Origin: Brooklawnia sp050943675
GTDB taxonomy: Bacteria; Actinomycetota; Actinomycetes; Propionibacteriales; Propionibacteriaceae
Assembly: GCA_050943675.1 (NCBI GenBank)
Contig: JBMNPP010000065.1
Location: forward strand, 1-12,337
Length of the DNA: 12,337 nt
Reading direction: 5' to 3'
How positions within the stretch are numbered: the stretch's first letter is position 1; every line of letters starts with the position of its first letter. Below the pieces are notes generated by a model. The model saw nothing but the letters and a program-made list of their open reading frames with translations, was not told the origin of the DNA and did not search any database. Position numbers and translations under genes: made by a program. Of this stretch, positions 1-5,773 are shown one piece after another.

Positions 1-1
1 C

Positions 2-1075
2 CTCGAAATCGGCGGACTACTCGGCATCTCACCACGCTCAGCAGCCAACCGAATCGCCCAAGCCCTCGACCTGCGACACAGGTTCCCACACCTATGGCAA
101 AGAATCCTCGCCGGTGAGGCAAGGGTCTGGCAGGCCAACCTCGTCACCGACCGCACCACCCTCCTCGGCATCAAAGCCGCCCAGTATGTAGACGCCCGGG
201 TCGCAGCCACCCTCCCCAGGCACGGCATCGGCTGGGTCATGAAACACCTGCAATCCTGGATCGACGCAGCCGACCCCAAAGCCGCCTTCGACCGGGCCAA
301 CACCAAGATCAAGGATCGCCGCGTGCTGGTGTCCGGGATCGAAAACGGTTCAGTAACCATGTGGGGTCAACTCAGCCCAGCCGACGGGATCCGTTTCGAC
401 CACGCACTCACCCAAATCGCCGAAAACCTGCCGGAGGATCACCGGGCCGCAGACGAAAGCCTGGACGCCCGCCGGGCCGCAGCAGTAGGCATCCTCGCAC
501 GCCAGGCATTCGGGCAAGAAACCCTGCCGACCCACACCCTGGTCGTGCACATCAACGCAAACGATCCCATCCTGCACCCGGGCTTGACCGAAGCCCCGGC
601 CGCGAGCCTGACCGATGGGCCAGCGTGCCCACCAGCAGGCATCGCCCAGGTCGAGGGCTGGGGCCACCTGCTCACCACACAACTCCCCGACTTCCTCGCA
701 GGGTCAAAGGTCATCGTCCGACCAGTCATCGACCCAACCACCATCACCCCGCTCAACGGCTACGAGGTCCCGAACAGGATGCGATTCGTCATCGAACAAC
801 GCAACCCCATCGACGTCTTCCCCTACGGAACACGCGCAGCCAAGGACTGCGACATGGACCACACCATCCCCTACACACCCGGCGAACCAGACCAAACCCG
901 GCTCGACAACCTCGGACCACTGTCCCGATTCACCCACCGAGCCAAAACCCACGGTGGCTGGCACCTCGAACAACCAGCACCAGGCCACTACGCCTGGACA
1001 TCACCAGCCGGATACCAATACCTGGTCACCCCCGACGGCAGCACCGCAATCGGCAAACCCAAGAAGCGGCCATAA
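2..1075 (+). CDS. DUF222 / HNH endonuclease domain protein (13E12 repeat family), 5' end outside window
   Basis: The reading frame is open from base 2 to the TAA at 1073-1075, giving 357 visible residues, so the gene starts upstream of the window. The first residues (EIGGLLGIS, then RFPHLW, LAGEARVWQA) are typical of the DUF222 core found in the many 13E12-repeat proteins of Actinobacteria. The C-terminus carries an HNH nuclease-type motif: DMDH with His at visible residue 287, the NLGPLSR stretch with Asn near 303, and THRAKTHGGW with His near 312. Such proteins are widespread, often multicopy, and usually have no assigned role; many are thought to be selfish or mobile-element associated nucleases. 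The gene is convergent with the lipoprotein that ends 49 bp downstream. An internal ATG at 239 is not the natural start, because conserved DUF222 sequence lies before it. The family call is firm; the biological role is unknown. Confidence 0.9.
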   Translation, partial: LEIGGLLGISPRSAANRIAQALDLRHRFPHLWQRILAGEARVWQANLVTDRTTLLGIKAAQYVDARVAATLPRHGIGWVMKHLQSWIDAADPKAAFDRANTKIKDRRVLVSGIENGSVTMWGQLSPADGIRFDHALTQIAENLPEDHRAADESLDARRAAAVGILARQAFGQETLPTHTLVVHINANDPILHPGLTEAPAASLTDGPACPPAGIAQVEGWGHLLTTQLPDFLAGSKVIVRPVIDPTTITPLNGYEVPNRMRFVIEQRNPIDVFPYGTRAAKDCDMDHTIPYTPGEPDQTRLDNLGPLSRFTHRAKTHGGWHLEQPAPGHYAWTSPAGYQYLVTPDGSTAIGKPKKRP

Positions 1076-1124
1076 CCCAGCAGTAGCCACCTCAACCGAG
1101 CGGCGCAACCAGCCCCCGGTCAGT

Positions 1125-1736
1125 TCAGGCTGCCGCGAGTTGCAAGGTCGTCAGGCAGGTCGCGCCTTCGTCCCCGCTGGAGAAGGACTGCGTGCCAGTG
1201 AGCCCGTCGTAGGTGACCTCGATGGTCCCCTCAACGTTCCTGGGCAACCAGAAACCGGCGAAGCCGTTGTCGAACGTGGTCACCTGCTCATCAACCAGCA
1301 CTTCCCCGGTGCCATCGTCGATGATCCGGACGCTGATCTCCTGGTTGGTCAGTTCGCCAAGGCAGGTGGTCAGTGAGTGGTAGAAGCAGTCGTGGGTCTG
1401 ATCGACGTAGGGAGCCACAGACAAGTAGAAGCCGGCGTCGTCCAGAGGCATGGCGAACTCGGCATCGGCGTCGCTGAGGACGAGCTGATCGGCCCGCACG
1501 GACGCCATCAATTCGGTGGAGCGATCAGCCACGGGCATACGGTCGAGGTGATCGATTATCTGTGCGCCGTCCATGCCGTCCAGTTCGTGAACGGCCAGGA
1601 ATTCGGCTTGCTCTGTAGTGCTGATTGATGAGCTGGCCGGAGCCTGCTCGGTCTGAGGGGCGGCAGTGGAGCAGCCGACCAGCGCAAAGAGAAGCGCTGC
1701 GGCCGCCGCAGTTACATGTCGTCTCACGGCAGCCAT
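1125..1736 (-). CDS. Secreted lipoprotein of unknown function
   Basis: The 203-aa protein begins with a charged segment (RRH), then an Ala/Leu-rich hydrophobic run and a lipobox LVGC with the lipidated Cys at residue 22. A Ser/Thr/Pro/Gln-rich linker follows. This is a type II signal peptide, so the product should be exported and anchored to the outer face of the membrane. I prefer the ATG at 1736: the alternative TTG at 1775 adds 13 residues that would break the signal peptide pattern. Neither start has a strong Shine-Dalgarno sequence. The mature part has three further Cys (THDCFYHSLTTC and GATCLTT) and ends in a beta-rich stretch (GTGEVLVDEQVTTFDNGF, then TIEVTYDGL) that could be an Ig-like or transthyretin-like fold; that is only a guess. 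It lies just downstream of the ABC transporter remnant, so it may once have been part of that transport locus. I do not recognise the family. Confidence 0.75.
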   Translation of the reverse strand: MAAVRRHVTAAAAALLFALVGCSTAAPQTEQAPASSSISTTEQAEFLAVHELDGMDGAQIIDHLDRMPVADRSTELMASVRADQLVLSDADAEFAMPLDDAGFYLSVAPYVDQTHDCFYHSLTTCLGELTNQEISVRIIDDGTGEVLVDEQVTTFDNGFAGFWLPRNVEGTIEVTYDGLTGTQSFSSGDEGATCLTTLQLAAA

Positions 1737-1775
1737 TGTGTATCGTCGCGAAAACCAGACCAAACCCGAGTGCAA

Positions 1776-1789
1776 CCGGGCTTGCCCGG
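1776..1789. other. Perfect 14-bp GC-rich palindrome after the permease remnant
   Basis: The arms ccgggc and gcccgg flank a 2-nt centre. The palindrome lies between the end of the decayed permease (stop at 1804) and the lipoprotein start (1736). It could act as a weak transcription end for the ABC operon, but no T-tract follows on the minus strand. It could equally be an operator for the lipoprotein gene. Only the palindrome itself is certain. Confidence 0.35.
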
Positions 1790-1803
1790 CCCAGTTCCGA
1801 GTT

Positions 1804-2041
1804 TTAGCGGCTGCTGCGCTTCAGCGCAAGGACGATAACAGCCAGCCCGAATCCCGGCCACGATCCAGCTGTCGATGAGAAAGTCCGTCGAGTCCTCAGC
1901 GACAGCCAGACCCTCTGCGACAGTCCCCTTCAGGAAGAAGACGTAGAGCAGCACGATGATGATCGGACCCAGTAGTGAGAAGAAGACGGTGCCGCCGTCG
2001 CGATAGAACAGCTTCTAGTTACGATTCGTGAGCGCCAGCAT
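1804..2041 (-). pseudogene. Remnant of ABC-2 type transporter permease (stop codon plus internal deletion)
   Basis: The ATG at 2041 overlaps the ATPase stop as TGATG, the usual coupled arrangement of a DrrA/DrrB-type pair. Translation gives MLALTNRN, then TAG at codon 9 (2015-2017). The same frame continues with KLFYRDGGTVFFSLLGP and then IIIVLLYVFFLKG, which is characteristic of the N-terminus and first membrane helix of ABC-2 permeases. Similarity fades after IDSWIVAGI near 1851. In the +1 frame the text resumes as GFGLAVIVLALKRSSR followed by TAA (1804-1806), which reads like the last helix and basic tail of the same kind of permease. Normal members have about 240-280 residues; only about 80 codons remain. 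A central deletion with frame change and a nonsense codon are the simplest explanation. Confidence 0.75.
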
Positions 2042-2982
2042 CAGGACCGGAGCTCCTTCCCGGTGATGTTGATGAACACGTCATCCATGGTTCCGTGCAG
2101 CACCTCAAAACTCTCCACATGCGGTTCGAACTGCCTTAGCAAGGGAATGGCGTCGACGGTCCGGGGCAGCTCGAAGTTGAAGTAGCCGTTGTCTCGGACG
2201 ACCTTGGCGAGCACATGGTCAGGCAACTGCTCGATGACCTGCGCGAAGGCGTGAGGGTCCCGGGGCACTATGCGCAGCAGTTCGGCGGAGTACCTGTCCT
2301 TGAGTTGGGCAGGGGTACCCTCGGCGGCCACCAGCCCGTCGTCCACGATGACGGCGTAGTCAGACCCGGCCGCTTCCTCCATGTAGTGCGTGGTCAGGAA
2401 GATGGTCATCCCGTGCTCTGCCTGCAGGGCCTTGATGGTGGCCCACACATGCCGACGCGTCTGCGGATCCAGTCCAGTAGTGGGTTCATCCATGAACAAC
2501 ACCTGCGGCGTGTTCAGCAGCGCGCGGGCAATATCAGCGCGACGACGCTGCCCACCAGAAAGCCTGCCATAGGGACGATCCATGAAGTCGACGACATCTG
2601 CGGCCGCTGCCGCCCGTTCAACAGCTTGATTGAGCGCACGCCCCTTGAGGTAGAAGGAGCCCCGAACCCGCAGATTCTCCCGCACTGTAAGGATCTTGTC
2701 GAGCAGCGATTCCTGAAAGACGATACCGATGCGCTCCTTCACCGCATCCGGATTGGCAACCACGTCGAACCCGTCGACAGCAAGGCTGCCCTCGTCCGGG
2801 CGAAGCAGCGTGCACAGCATGTTGATCGTGGTCGATTTGCCGGCGCCGTTCGGACCAAGGAATGCGTAGAGTTCACCTCGTCGGACGCTCAGGTCAATGC
2901 CCCGCACCGCCTGCACACTTCCGAACGACTTCACCAGCCCCGAAGCAGAGATGACACGCTGATCCTCCGGGACGTTGCGCAC
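2041..2982 (-). CDS. ABC transporter ATP-binding protein, DrrA/daunorubicin-resistance type
   Basis: This 313-aa ATPase has all nucleotide-binding motifs intact: Walker A GPNGAGKST (43-51), Q-loop Gln90 in GIVFQES, signature LSGGQRRR (141-148), Walker B VLFMDEP (161-167) with D165/E166, a GLDP D-loop, and the H-loop His199 in LTTHYMEEA. The extra C-terminal domain of about 90 residues (from AAEGTPAQLKDRY) with the GTMDDVFINITGKE ending is typical of the DrrA/CcmA-like export group that pairs with an ABC-2 permease to expel drugs, antibiotics or lipids. The start is the GTG at 2982, preceded by AAGGAG 6 nt upstream. The adjacent permease is a wreck, so this ATPase has no cis partner. It either serves a permease elsewhere or has been orphaned too recently to decay. 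Confidence 0.93.
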   Translation of the reverse strand: MRNVPEDQRVISASGLVKSFGSVQAVRGIDLSVRRGELYAFLGPNGAGKSTTINMLCTLLRPDEGSLAVDGFDVVANPDAVKERIGIVFQESLLDKILTVRENLRVRGSFYLKGRALNQAVERAAAAADVVDFMDRPYGRLSGGQRRRADIARALLNTPQVLFMDEPTTGLDPQTRRHVWATIKALQAEHGMTIFLTTHYMEEAAGSDYAVIVDDGLVAAEGTPAQLKDRYSAELLRIVPRDPHAFAQVIEQLPDHVLAKVVRDNGYFNFELPRTVDAIPLLRQFEPHVESFEVLHGTMDDVFINITGKELRS

Positions 2983-3561
2983 TTGCTACTCCTTGCCATA
3001 TCGGTTTTCCAGCGGTGAAGCTGCCCCCAGCGAAACACCATGCGTCCGGGACGGCCCATCGACTAAAGACCTTGTCCGGCCAGGAGCGACCGTAACAATG
3101 ACGGGTTGACTACAGGTGAACGGTGAATTGACTGATCATGAATGCCGCAGGAAAGCGTCTGGCGGCTGACACCGTGAGCAATCGAACCTGCGGCCGATCA
3201 CGACGTCAAGAGCCTCACCGTGGTGCATGAGAACTTCCGAGCAAGACCATCTCAGCCTCCGGGGTGGCGGATCGATAGCTAGCAACATACACTTGGCAAG
3301 CACTCTTGCACGATTCGAACCGCCCGAAGCCCCTGAGAGCGTACGGGAAGCGGGTTGTGAGTGTTCGGGAAGCGGGTTGTGAGTGTTCGGGAATGGCCAA
3401 TACACATGGGTCATCCAGACGCGCAAGAAGTGGAGCCCGTGCCGTTACGTGAACAAGTCCCGATCCCGGTCGATAGCTCCACTTCGAATCAAGCGTATCC
3501 CCATTCGCCACCCTTGAGAAGTGCGCGTGAGCCTGCTTGTTCCTGGCCCCAACTTTCACCT
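2983..3561. other. Intergenic stretch without a recognisable gene; possible ABC-operon promoter region
   Basis: This stretch looks less G+C-rich than the flanking genes. The short open frames on either strand (for example 3138-3230 on + and 3215-3559 on -) have no start context and no family resemblance that I can see. Two TTGACT words lie 22 bp apart at 3106-3111 and 3128-3133 on the + strand, without a convincing -10 for either. The ABC ATPase mRNA presumably begins somewhere in 2990-3140 on the minus strand. The right end holds a 22-bp tandem repeat and runs into the orphan nuclease-like ORF. The region may be the relic of a mobile element. Confidence 0.5.
3344..3393. repeat. 22-bp direct tandem repeat, 2.3 copies
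   Basis: The unit cgggaagcgggttgtgagtg + tt occupies 3344-3365 and is repeated exactly at 3366-3387. A third partial copy (cgggaa) at 3388-3393 follows before the sequence diverges. Being identical, the copies suggest a recent slippage duplication, or two binding sites spaced two helical turns apart. A 22-bp unit does not preserve reading frame, which argues against this segment being coding. Confidence 0.85.
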
Positions 3562-3930
3562 ATGCCATTCGAACCCGTGAAGCCCAATTCTCGCGATTAC
3601 CTGCTCGGGCCGTTCTTGGCCGATGGGCATTCCATCGTCCGGTGGCTACCTCAGGGTCAAGAGCGCTCGGCGGACGGCAGGCTGCTGCCGGAAAGCGACT
3701 TCGAATGGGCGCTGGGCAAACGCGTTGAGTTGAAACGGACGATCAACCTGCAAACGATCAAGGACTACGTGAAGGCCGGGCTGAAGCGTAATAAGGCAGT
3801 CTTCATGATCGACTTCGGAAGCCGGCATCCCAAGTCGCGTGTGCTGCGCGGATTGCAGACGTTCACGCCTCAAGCAGGCGAACCGGAGATCTGGGGGTAC
3901 TGGAACGGGACTCTCGTCCGTTTGCAATAA
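3562..3930 (+). CDS. Small orphan protein resembling CdiA C-terminal toxin (PD-(D/E)XK-like) nuclease domain
   Basis: The frame from ATG 3562 to TAA 3930 encodes 122 residues. It reads like the nuclease domain at the ends of contact-dependent inhibition (CdiA-CT) and polymorphic toxins: an N-terminal LADGHSIVRWLPQ segment, an acidic strand, then VELKRT (E56, K58), a helix QTIKDYVKAGLKRNKAV with K75, and the strand FMIDFG with D84. The E-x-K followed by K and D pattern fits that fold, but I am matching from memory, not from an alignment. The frame stays open upstream to 3361, but that part is low complexity and overlaps the 22-bp tandem repeat, so I do not extend it. No Shine-Dalgarno sequence precedes ATG 3562, no delivery domain is attached and no immunity gene is evident. 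It may be a truncated toxin tail left after recombination, or a phage/element-derived stand-alone nuclease. Confidence 0.5.
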   Translation: MPFEPVKPNSRDYLLGPFLADGHSIVRWLPQGQERSADGRLLPESDFEWALGKRVELKRTINLQTIKDYVKAGLKRNKAVFMIDFGSRHPKSRVLRGLQTFTPQAGEPEIWGYWNGTLVRLQ

Positions 3931-3998
3931 ACAGAAGCCGCGACGTTCCCGCCCGTCGATCTAGTGTCTCAAGATCTGGCGAGGTCTACGGCTTCTGT
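3931..3998. repeat. Inverted repeat with 10-bp perfect arms and 48-bp spacer
   Basis: The arms are acagaagccg (3931-3940) and cggcttctgt (3989-3998). The left arm starts directly after the TAA of the nuclease-like ORF. The spacer is too long for a classical intrinsic terminator and no T-tract follows. Possible readings are a long-loop structured 3' end, the ends of a miniature element, or recombinase sites. Confidence 0.6.
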
Positions 3999-4023
3999 GT
4001 CAACACATGCTACCACCTACAGG

Positions 4024-4108
4024 CTGTCAGCAACTGGTGTTGCAGCGGGTCTGTAAAACCCGCGCCCACCACTAGGCCCCACTTCACGCCACTACAAGTG
4101 GATGACAG
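4024..4108. other. Multi-hairpin region able to fold into a tRNA-like cloverleaf
   Basis: An outer helix ctgtca (4024-4029) / tgacag (4103-4108) encloses successive hairpins. They are gcaac-tggt-gttgc (4030-4043); gcgggt-ctgtaaa-acccgc (4045-4063); a small gcc...ggc; and ccactt (4079-4084) with aagtgg (4096-4101). The second loop, ctgtaaa, is the anticodon loop of bacterial tRNA-Tyr (GTA), and tRNA-Tyr has a long variable arm, which the layout mimics. However, the conserved T-loop (TTCRANY) and the usual D-loop are absent, so this is not a functional canonical tRNA. The same palindromes exist on both strands, so the transcribed strand is not known. Confidence 0.4.
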
Positions 4109-4153
4109 GAACCGGACAAAGAAGTTGTTCACAAGCCGGGATACGCGACCAGA

Positions 4154-4166
4154 CTGGTCTGACCAG
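4154..4166. other. Palindrome just downstream of tRNA-Ala (terminator or recombination core)
   Basis: ctggtc-t-gaccag forms a perfect 6-bp inverted repeat 1 bp beyond the encoded CCA of tRNA-Ala. A further gaccag lies at its left (4147-4152), giving alternating gaccag/ctggtc/gaccag. It may serve as a factor-independent stop for the tRNA transcript, although there is no T-run. A position at a tRNA 3' end would also suit a tyrosine-recombinase attachment site. Confidence 0.35.
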
Positions 4167-4167
4167 G

Positions 4168-4243
4168 TGGTGGAGCTAAGGGGATTCGAACCCCTGACCT
4201 TCTCATTGCGAACGAGACGCGCTACCAACTGCGCCATAGCCCC
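4168..4243 (-). tRNA. tRNA-Ala, anticodon CGC
   Basis: The minus strand folds as a complete 76-nt tRNA. The acceptor is GGGGCTA/TAGCTCC, which includes the G3:U70 pair that is the alanine identity element. The D-stem is GCGC/GCGC. The anticodon arm is TCTCG-TTCGCAA-TGAGA with CGC at 34-36, and the T-arm is AGGGG-TTCGAAT-CCCCT. The discriminator is A, followed by an encoded CCA. It decodes GCG. It lies directly downstream of glpR, about 56 bp after the glpR stop. Confidence 0.97.
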
Positions 4244-4269
4244 AGGTTCCGCTTTCGCGGTACCCCAGA

Positions 4270-4299
4270 ATGGTACACGAGACCGCGGCACTGCCCCAA
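4270..4299 (-). promoter_or_regulatory. Likely promoter of tRNA-Ala
   Basis: On the minus strand TTGGGG (4294-4299) and TACCAT (4270-4275) are spaced 18 bp. The -10 fits the TANNNT consensus; the -35 matches only its first three bases. The predicted start lies about 20 nt before the mature tRNA 5' end. The -35 touches the glpR stop region, so glpR and the tRNA are packed tightly. Confidence 0.4.
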
Positions 4300-5064
4300 T
4301 TACTCACCAACTGCTCGGGGTAGCTCGTCCTGGATCGGCCCATCGTCGGCGCCGAAGGGCTCGGCGGTGACTGGCAGGCGCAGTTCGGTGGATGCCACTG
4401 GTGCGGCAAGGTCGATGGTGCGCACCGAGCGGGGCAGCAGCGGACGCGAAACATAGTTTGTCGGCGTTACGGGGATCGGGTCCCAAAGCGAGCCGAGGGT
4501 CTCGCCGATGGGGCCGGTGATCTCGATCGAACGCTCGGTCTCTGTGGCCAGCACAGTGGTCTCGTCCTGGTTGGGGGCCTGGATGACCACGGTTGGTTCC
4601 TCGTCGCCGCTGCGGACCTCAGCGCGGTAGCTGCTCAGCATGCGCTGCAAGGTCACGGTACTGACGCGGCTGATAACCAGCCATCCGATCAGCAGGCCGA
4701 CGGGCAGTGCGGTCCACCAGTGCGAGATCGGGGTGAAGAACGGGGCCACGATGCCCGCGATCACCAGCAGCAGGTGTGCGATCAGGCCATTGCGGCGGCG
4801 CCGGACTGCGGTCCGGGACGCCCGGACCATCCTGGCGTGGGCTGCGCTGCGGGTCAGCGGGGTGGATACCTCAGCGCCGGAATCTGTCAGGTAGGCAGTG
4901 TTCACCTCGCCGCCGTTGCGGCTCACCAGGCGCATCGAGTTCGCGAACTCGTCAATGGCTTCCTCGTCGATCAAGCCCTCGTGTTCGCGCCTGGACAAAA
5001 AATAGGGAACCAGGATGACGATCCAAGAGACCGCCACCGCCCCGAAAATGACCCCTGCCAGCAC
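4300..5064 (-). CDS. glpR: Membrane divisome protein GlpR/SepX
   Basis: The 254-aa protein has an N-terminal membrane helix (residues 3-23), a basic and acidic cytosolic loop with EHEGLIDEEAIDEFANSMR, a basic patch RTAVRRRRNG near 85-93, and two further helices at about 94-111 and 117-132 with SHWWTALPVGLLIGW between them. A long Pro/Glu-rich tail follows. This layout, together with its position behind rimJ and the moeA-like gene, identifies the actinobacterial Rv0996 family. In Corynebacterium this is GlpR, the membrane receptor of the gephyrin-like protein Glp; in Streptomyces it is SepX, needed for septation. It therefore probably acts at the cytokinetic ring. The start is the GTG at 5064, exactly 7 nt after a TAGGTT -10 element, which suggests a leaderless transcript separate from rimJ. 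Assignment rests on architecture and synteny rather than alignment. Confidence 0.85.
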   Translation of the reverse strand: MLAGVIFGAVAVSWIVILVPYFLSRREHEGLIDEEAIDEFANSMRLVSRNGGEVNTAYLTDSGAEVSTPLTRSAAHARMVRASRTAVRRRRNGLIAHLLLVIAGIVAPFFTPISHWWTALPVGLLIGWLVISRVSTVTLQRMLSSYRAEVRSGDEEPTVVIQAPNQDETTVLATETERSIEITGPIGETLGSLWDPIPVTPTNYVSRPLLPRSVRTIDLAAPVASTELRLPVTAEPFGADDGPIQDELPRAVGE

Positions 5065-5071
5065 GAGTTCA

Positions 5072-5084
5072 AACCTAGGAGGTT
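5072..5084 (-). promoter_or_regulatory. -10 element for leaderless glpR mRNA, embedded in a small hairpin
   Basis: TAGGTT (minus, 5077-5072) is followed by 7 nt and then the GTG start, matching the TANNNT spacing of leaderless actinobacterial mRNAs. The same bases form half of aacct-agg-aggtt (5072-5084), an inverted repeat that might be an operator. No clear -35 is visible. Confidence 0.5.
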
Positions 5085-5118
5085 GGTTCAGGGAATCGAG
5101 ACAGGCGCGCCGCCCGAA

Positions 5119-5772
5119 TTACACCGCAGTGATTCTGCCGAGCAGACCCCCGGGCGGCACTTCTTCCCGGTTGAGTGCGAAGACCCGGTGGTCACGCCAA
5201 TCACCGGCGATGTGCAGGAACCTCGGGCGCAGGCCTTCCTCACGGAAACCCAGTTTTTCGACCACCCGCAGGCTGGCGATGTTCTCGGGCCGGATCGCGA
5301 TCTCGATGCGGTGCAACCTGAGCACCTGCCAGCAGTAGTCGGCGGCCAGCGCGACTGCGCGTGGCATCAGGCCGCGGCCAGCGTGACCCTCATCAATCCA
5401 GTAACCGATCGCGGCTGAGCGCGCCGAACCATGGATGATGTTCGCCACACTGACCTGCCCGATCAGCTGGCAGTGTTCGGCCGGCCGTGGCGCGTGGGGC
5501 CATCCGGGATCAATCGCGAGCGCCCACGGCAGTGCACTGCCCTGTCGGCCCAGTTTGTGCATCCGCTTGAGCCACTTGCCCACCGATAAGGCATGCTCGT
5601 CGGCTTCGGGCGGCAAGGTGGCGTCCCAGCGTGCCGTCCAGCGCTGGTTGGCCACTCGCAGGGTCTCCCAGCCGAGTTCGTCGCGGGCCGTCAGCGGACG
5701 CAGGACCACCTCACCGGCCCGCACCGAGACTGGCCACCGGTGCCGGACCGGGAAATCGGGGGATGCGTCCAC
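5119..5772 (-). CDS. rimJ: GNAT N-acetyltransferase, RimJ-like
   Basis: This 217-aa member of the GNAT superfamily shows the RimJ/RimL pattern. It begins RAGEVVLRPLTARDELGWETLR and has a central strand IGQVSVANI, then IGYWIDEGHAGRGLMPRAV with the acetyl-CoA pyrophosphate loop GHAGRG. A helix-strand HRIEIAIRPENIASLRVVEKLGF follows, with the usual N-x-x-S contact, and a C-terminal DHRVFALNREE. RimJ homologues acetylate protein N-termini, in E. coli ribosomal protein S5; the target here is not known. I chose the GTG at 5772, one base after the moeA-like TGA and with GGAAG upstream. The frame could begin earlier (5838), but that would overlap the moeA-like gene by 65 bp and adds no conserved sequence. 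It is co-transcribed with the moeA-like gene, as in mycobacteria (Rv0994-Rv0995). Confidence 0.9.
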   Translation of the reverse strand: MDASPDFPVRHRWPVSVRAGEVVLRPLTARDELGWETLRVANQRWTARWDATLPPEADEHALSVGKWLKRMHKLGRQGSALPWALAIDPGWPHAPRPAEHCQLIGQVSVANIIHGSARSAAIGYWIDEGHAGRGLMPRAVALAADYCWQVLRLHRIEIAIRPENIASLRVVEKLGFREEGLRPRFLHIAGDWRDHRVFALNREEVPPGGLLGRITAV

Positions 5773-5773
5773 C

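Noticed and set aside
361..1376. Long plus-strand frames overlapping the HNH gene (361-1086 and 615-1376)
   Set aside because: They are Pro/Arg/Thr-rich shadow frames over a gene with clear DUF222/HNH motifs, and the second runs antisense into the lipoprotein.
3106..3133. Two TTGACT boxes as a plus-strand promoter
   Set aside because: Neither has a -10 at 16-18 bp and no gene follows closely, so I did not call a promoter.
3306..3326. gattcgaacc, a tRNA T-loop-like word on the minus strand
   Set aside because: The bases on its two sides do not pair as a T-stem and no acceptor or anticodon arm is present.
3215..3559. 114-codon minus-strand frame and the overlapping 3136-3426 frame
   Set aside because: They run through the 22-bp tandem repeat, show no domain or hydrophobic pattern and have no ribosome binding site.
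4010..4291. Open frame on the minus strand containing AQLVARLVRNEKVRGSNPLSS
   Set aside because: It is the translation of tRNA-Ala and its flanks; this peptide is a well-known false ORF of tRNA genes.
4098..4370. Plus-strand frame with GFEPLTFSLRTRRATNCAI
   Set aside because: Antisense translation of the same tRNA-Ala; not a gene.
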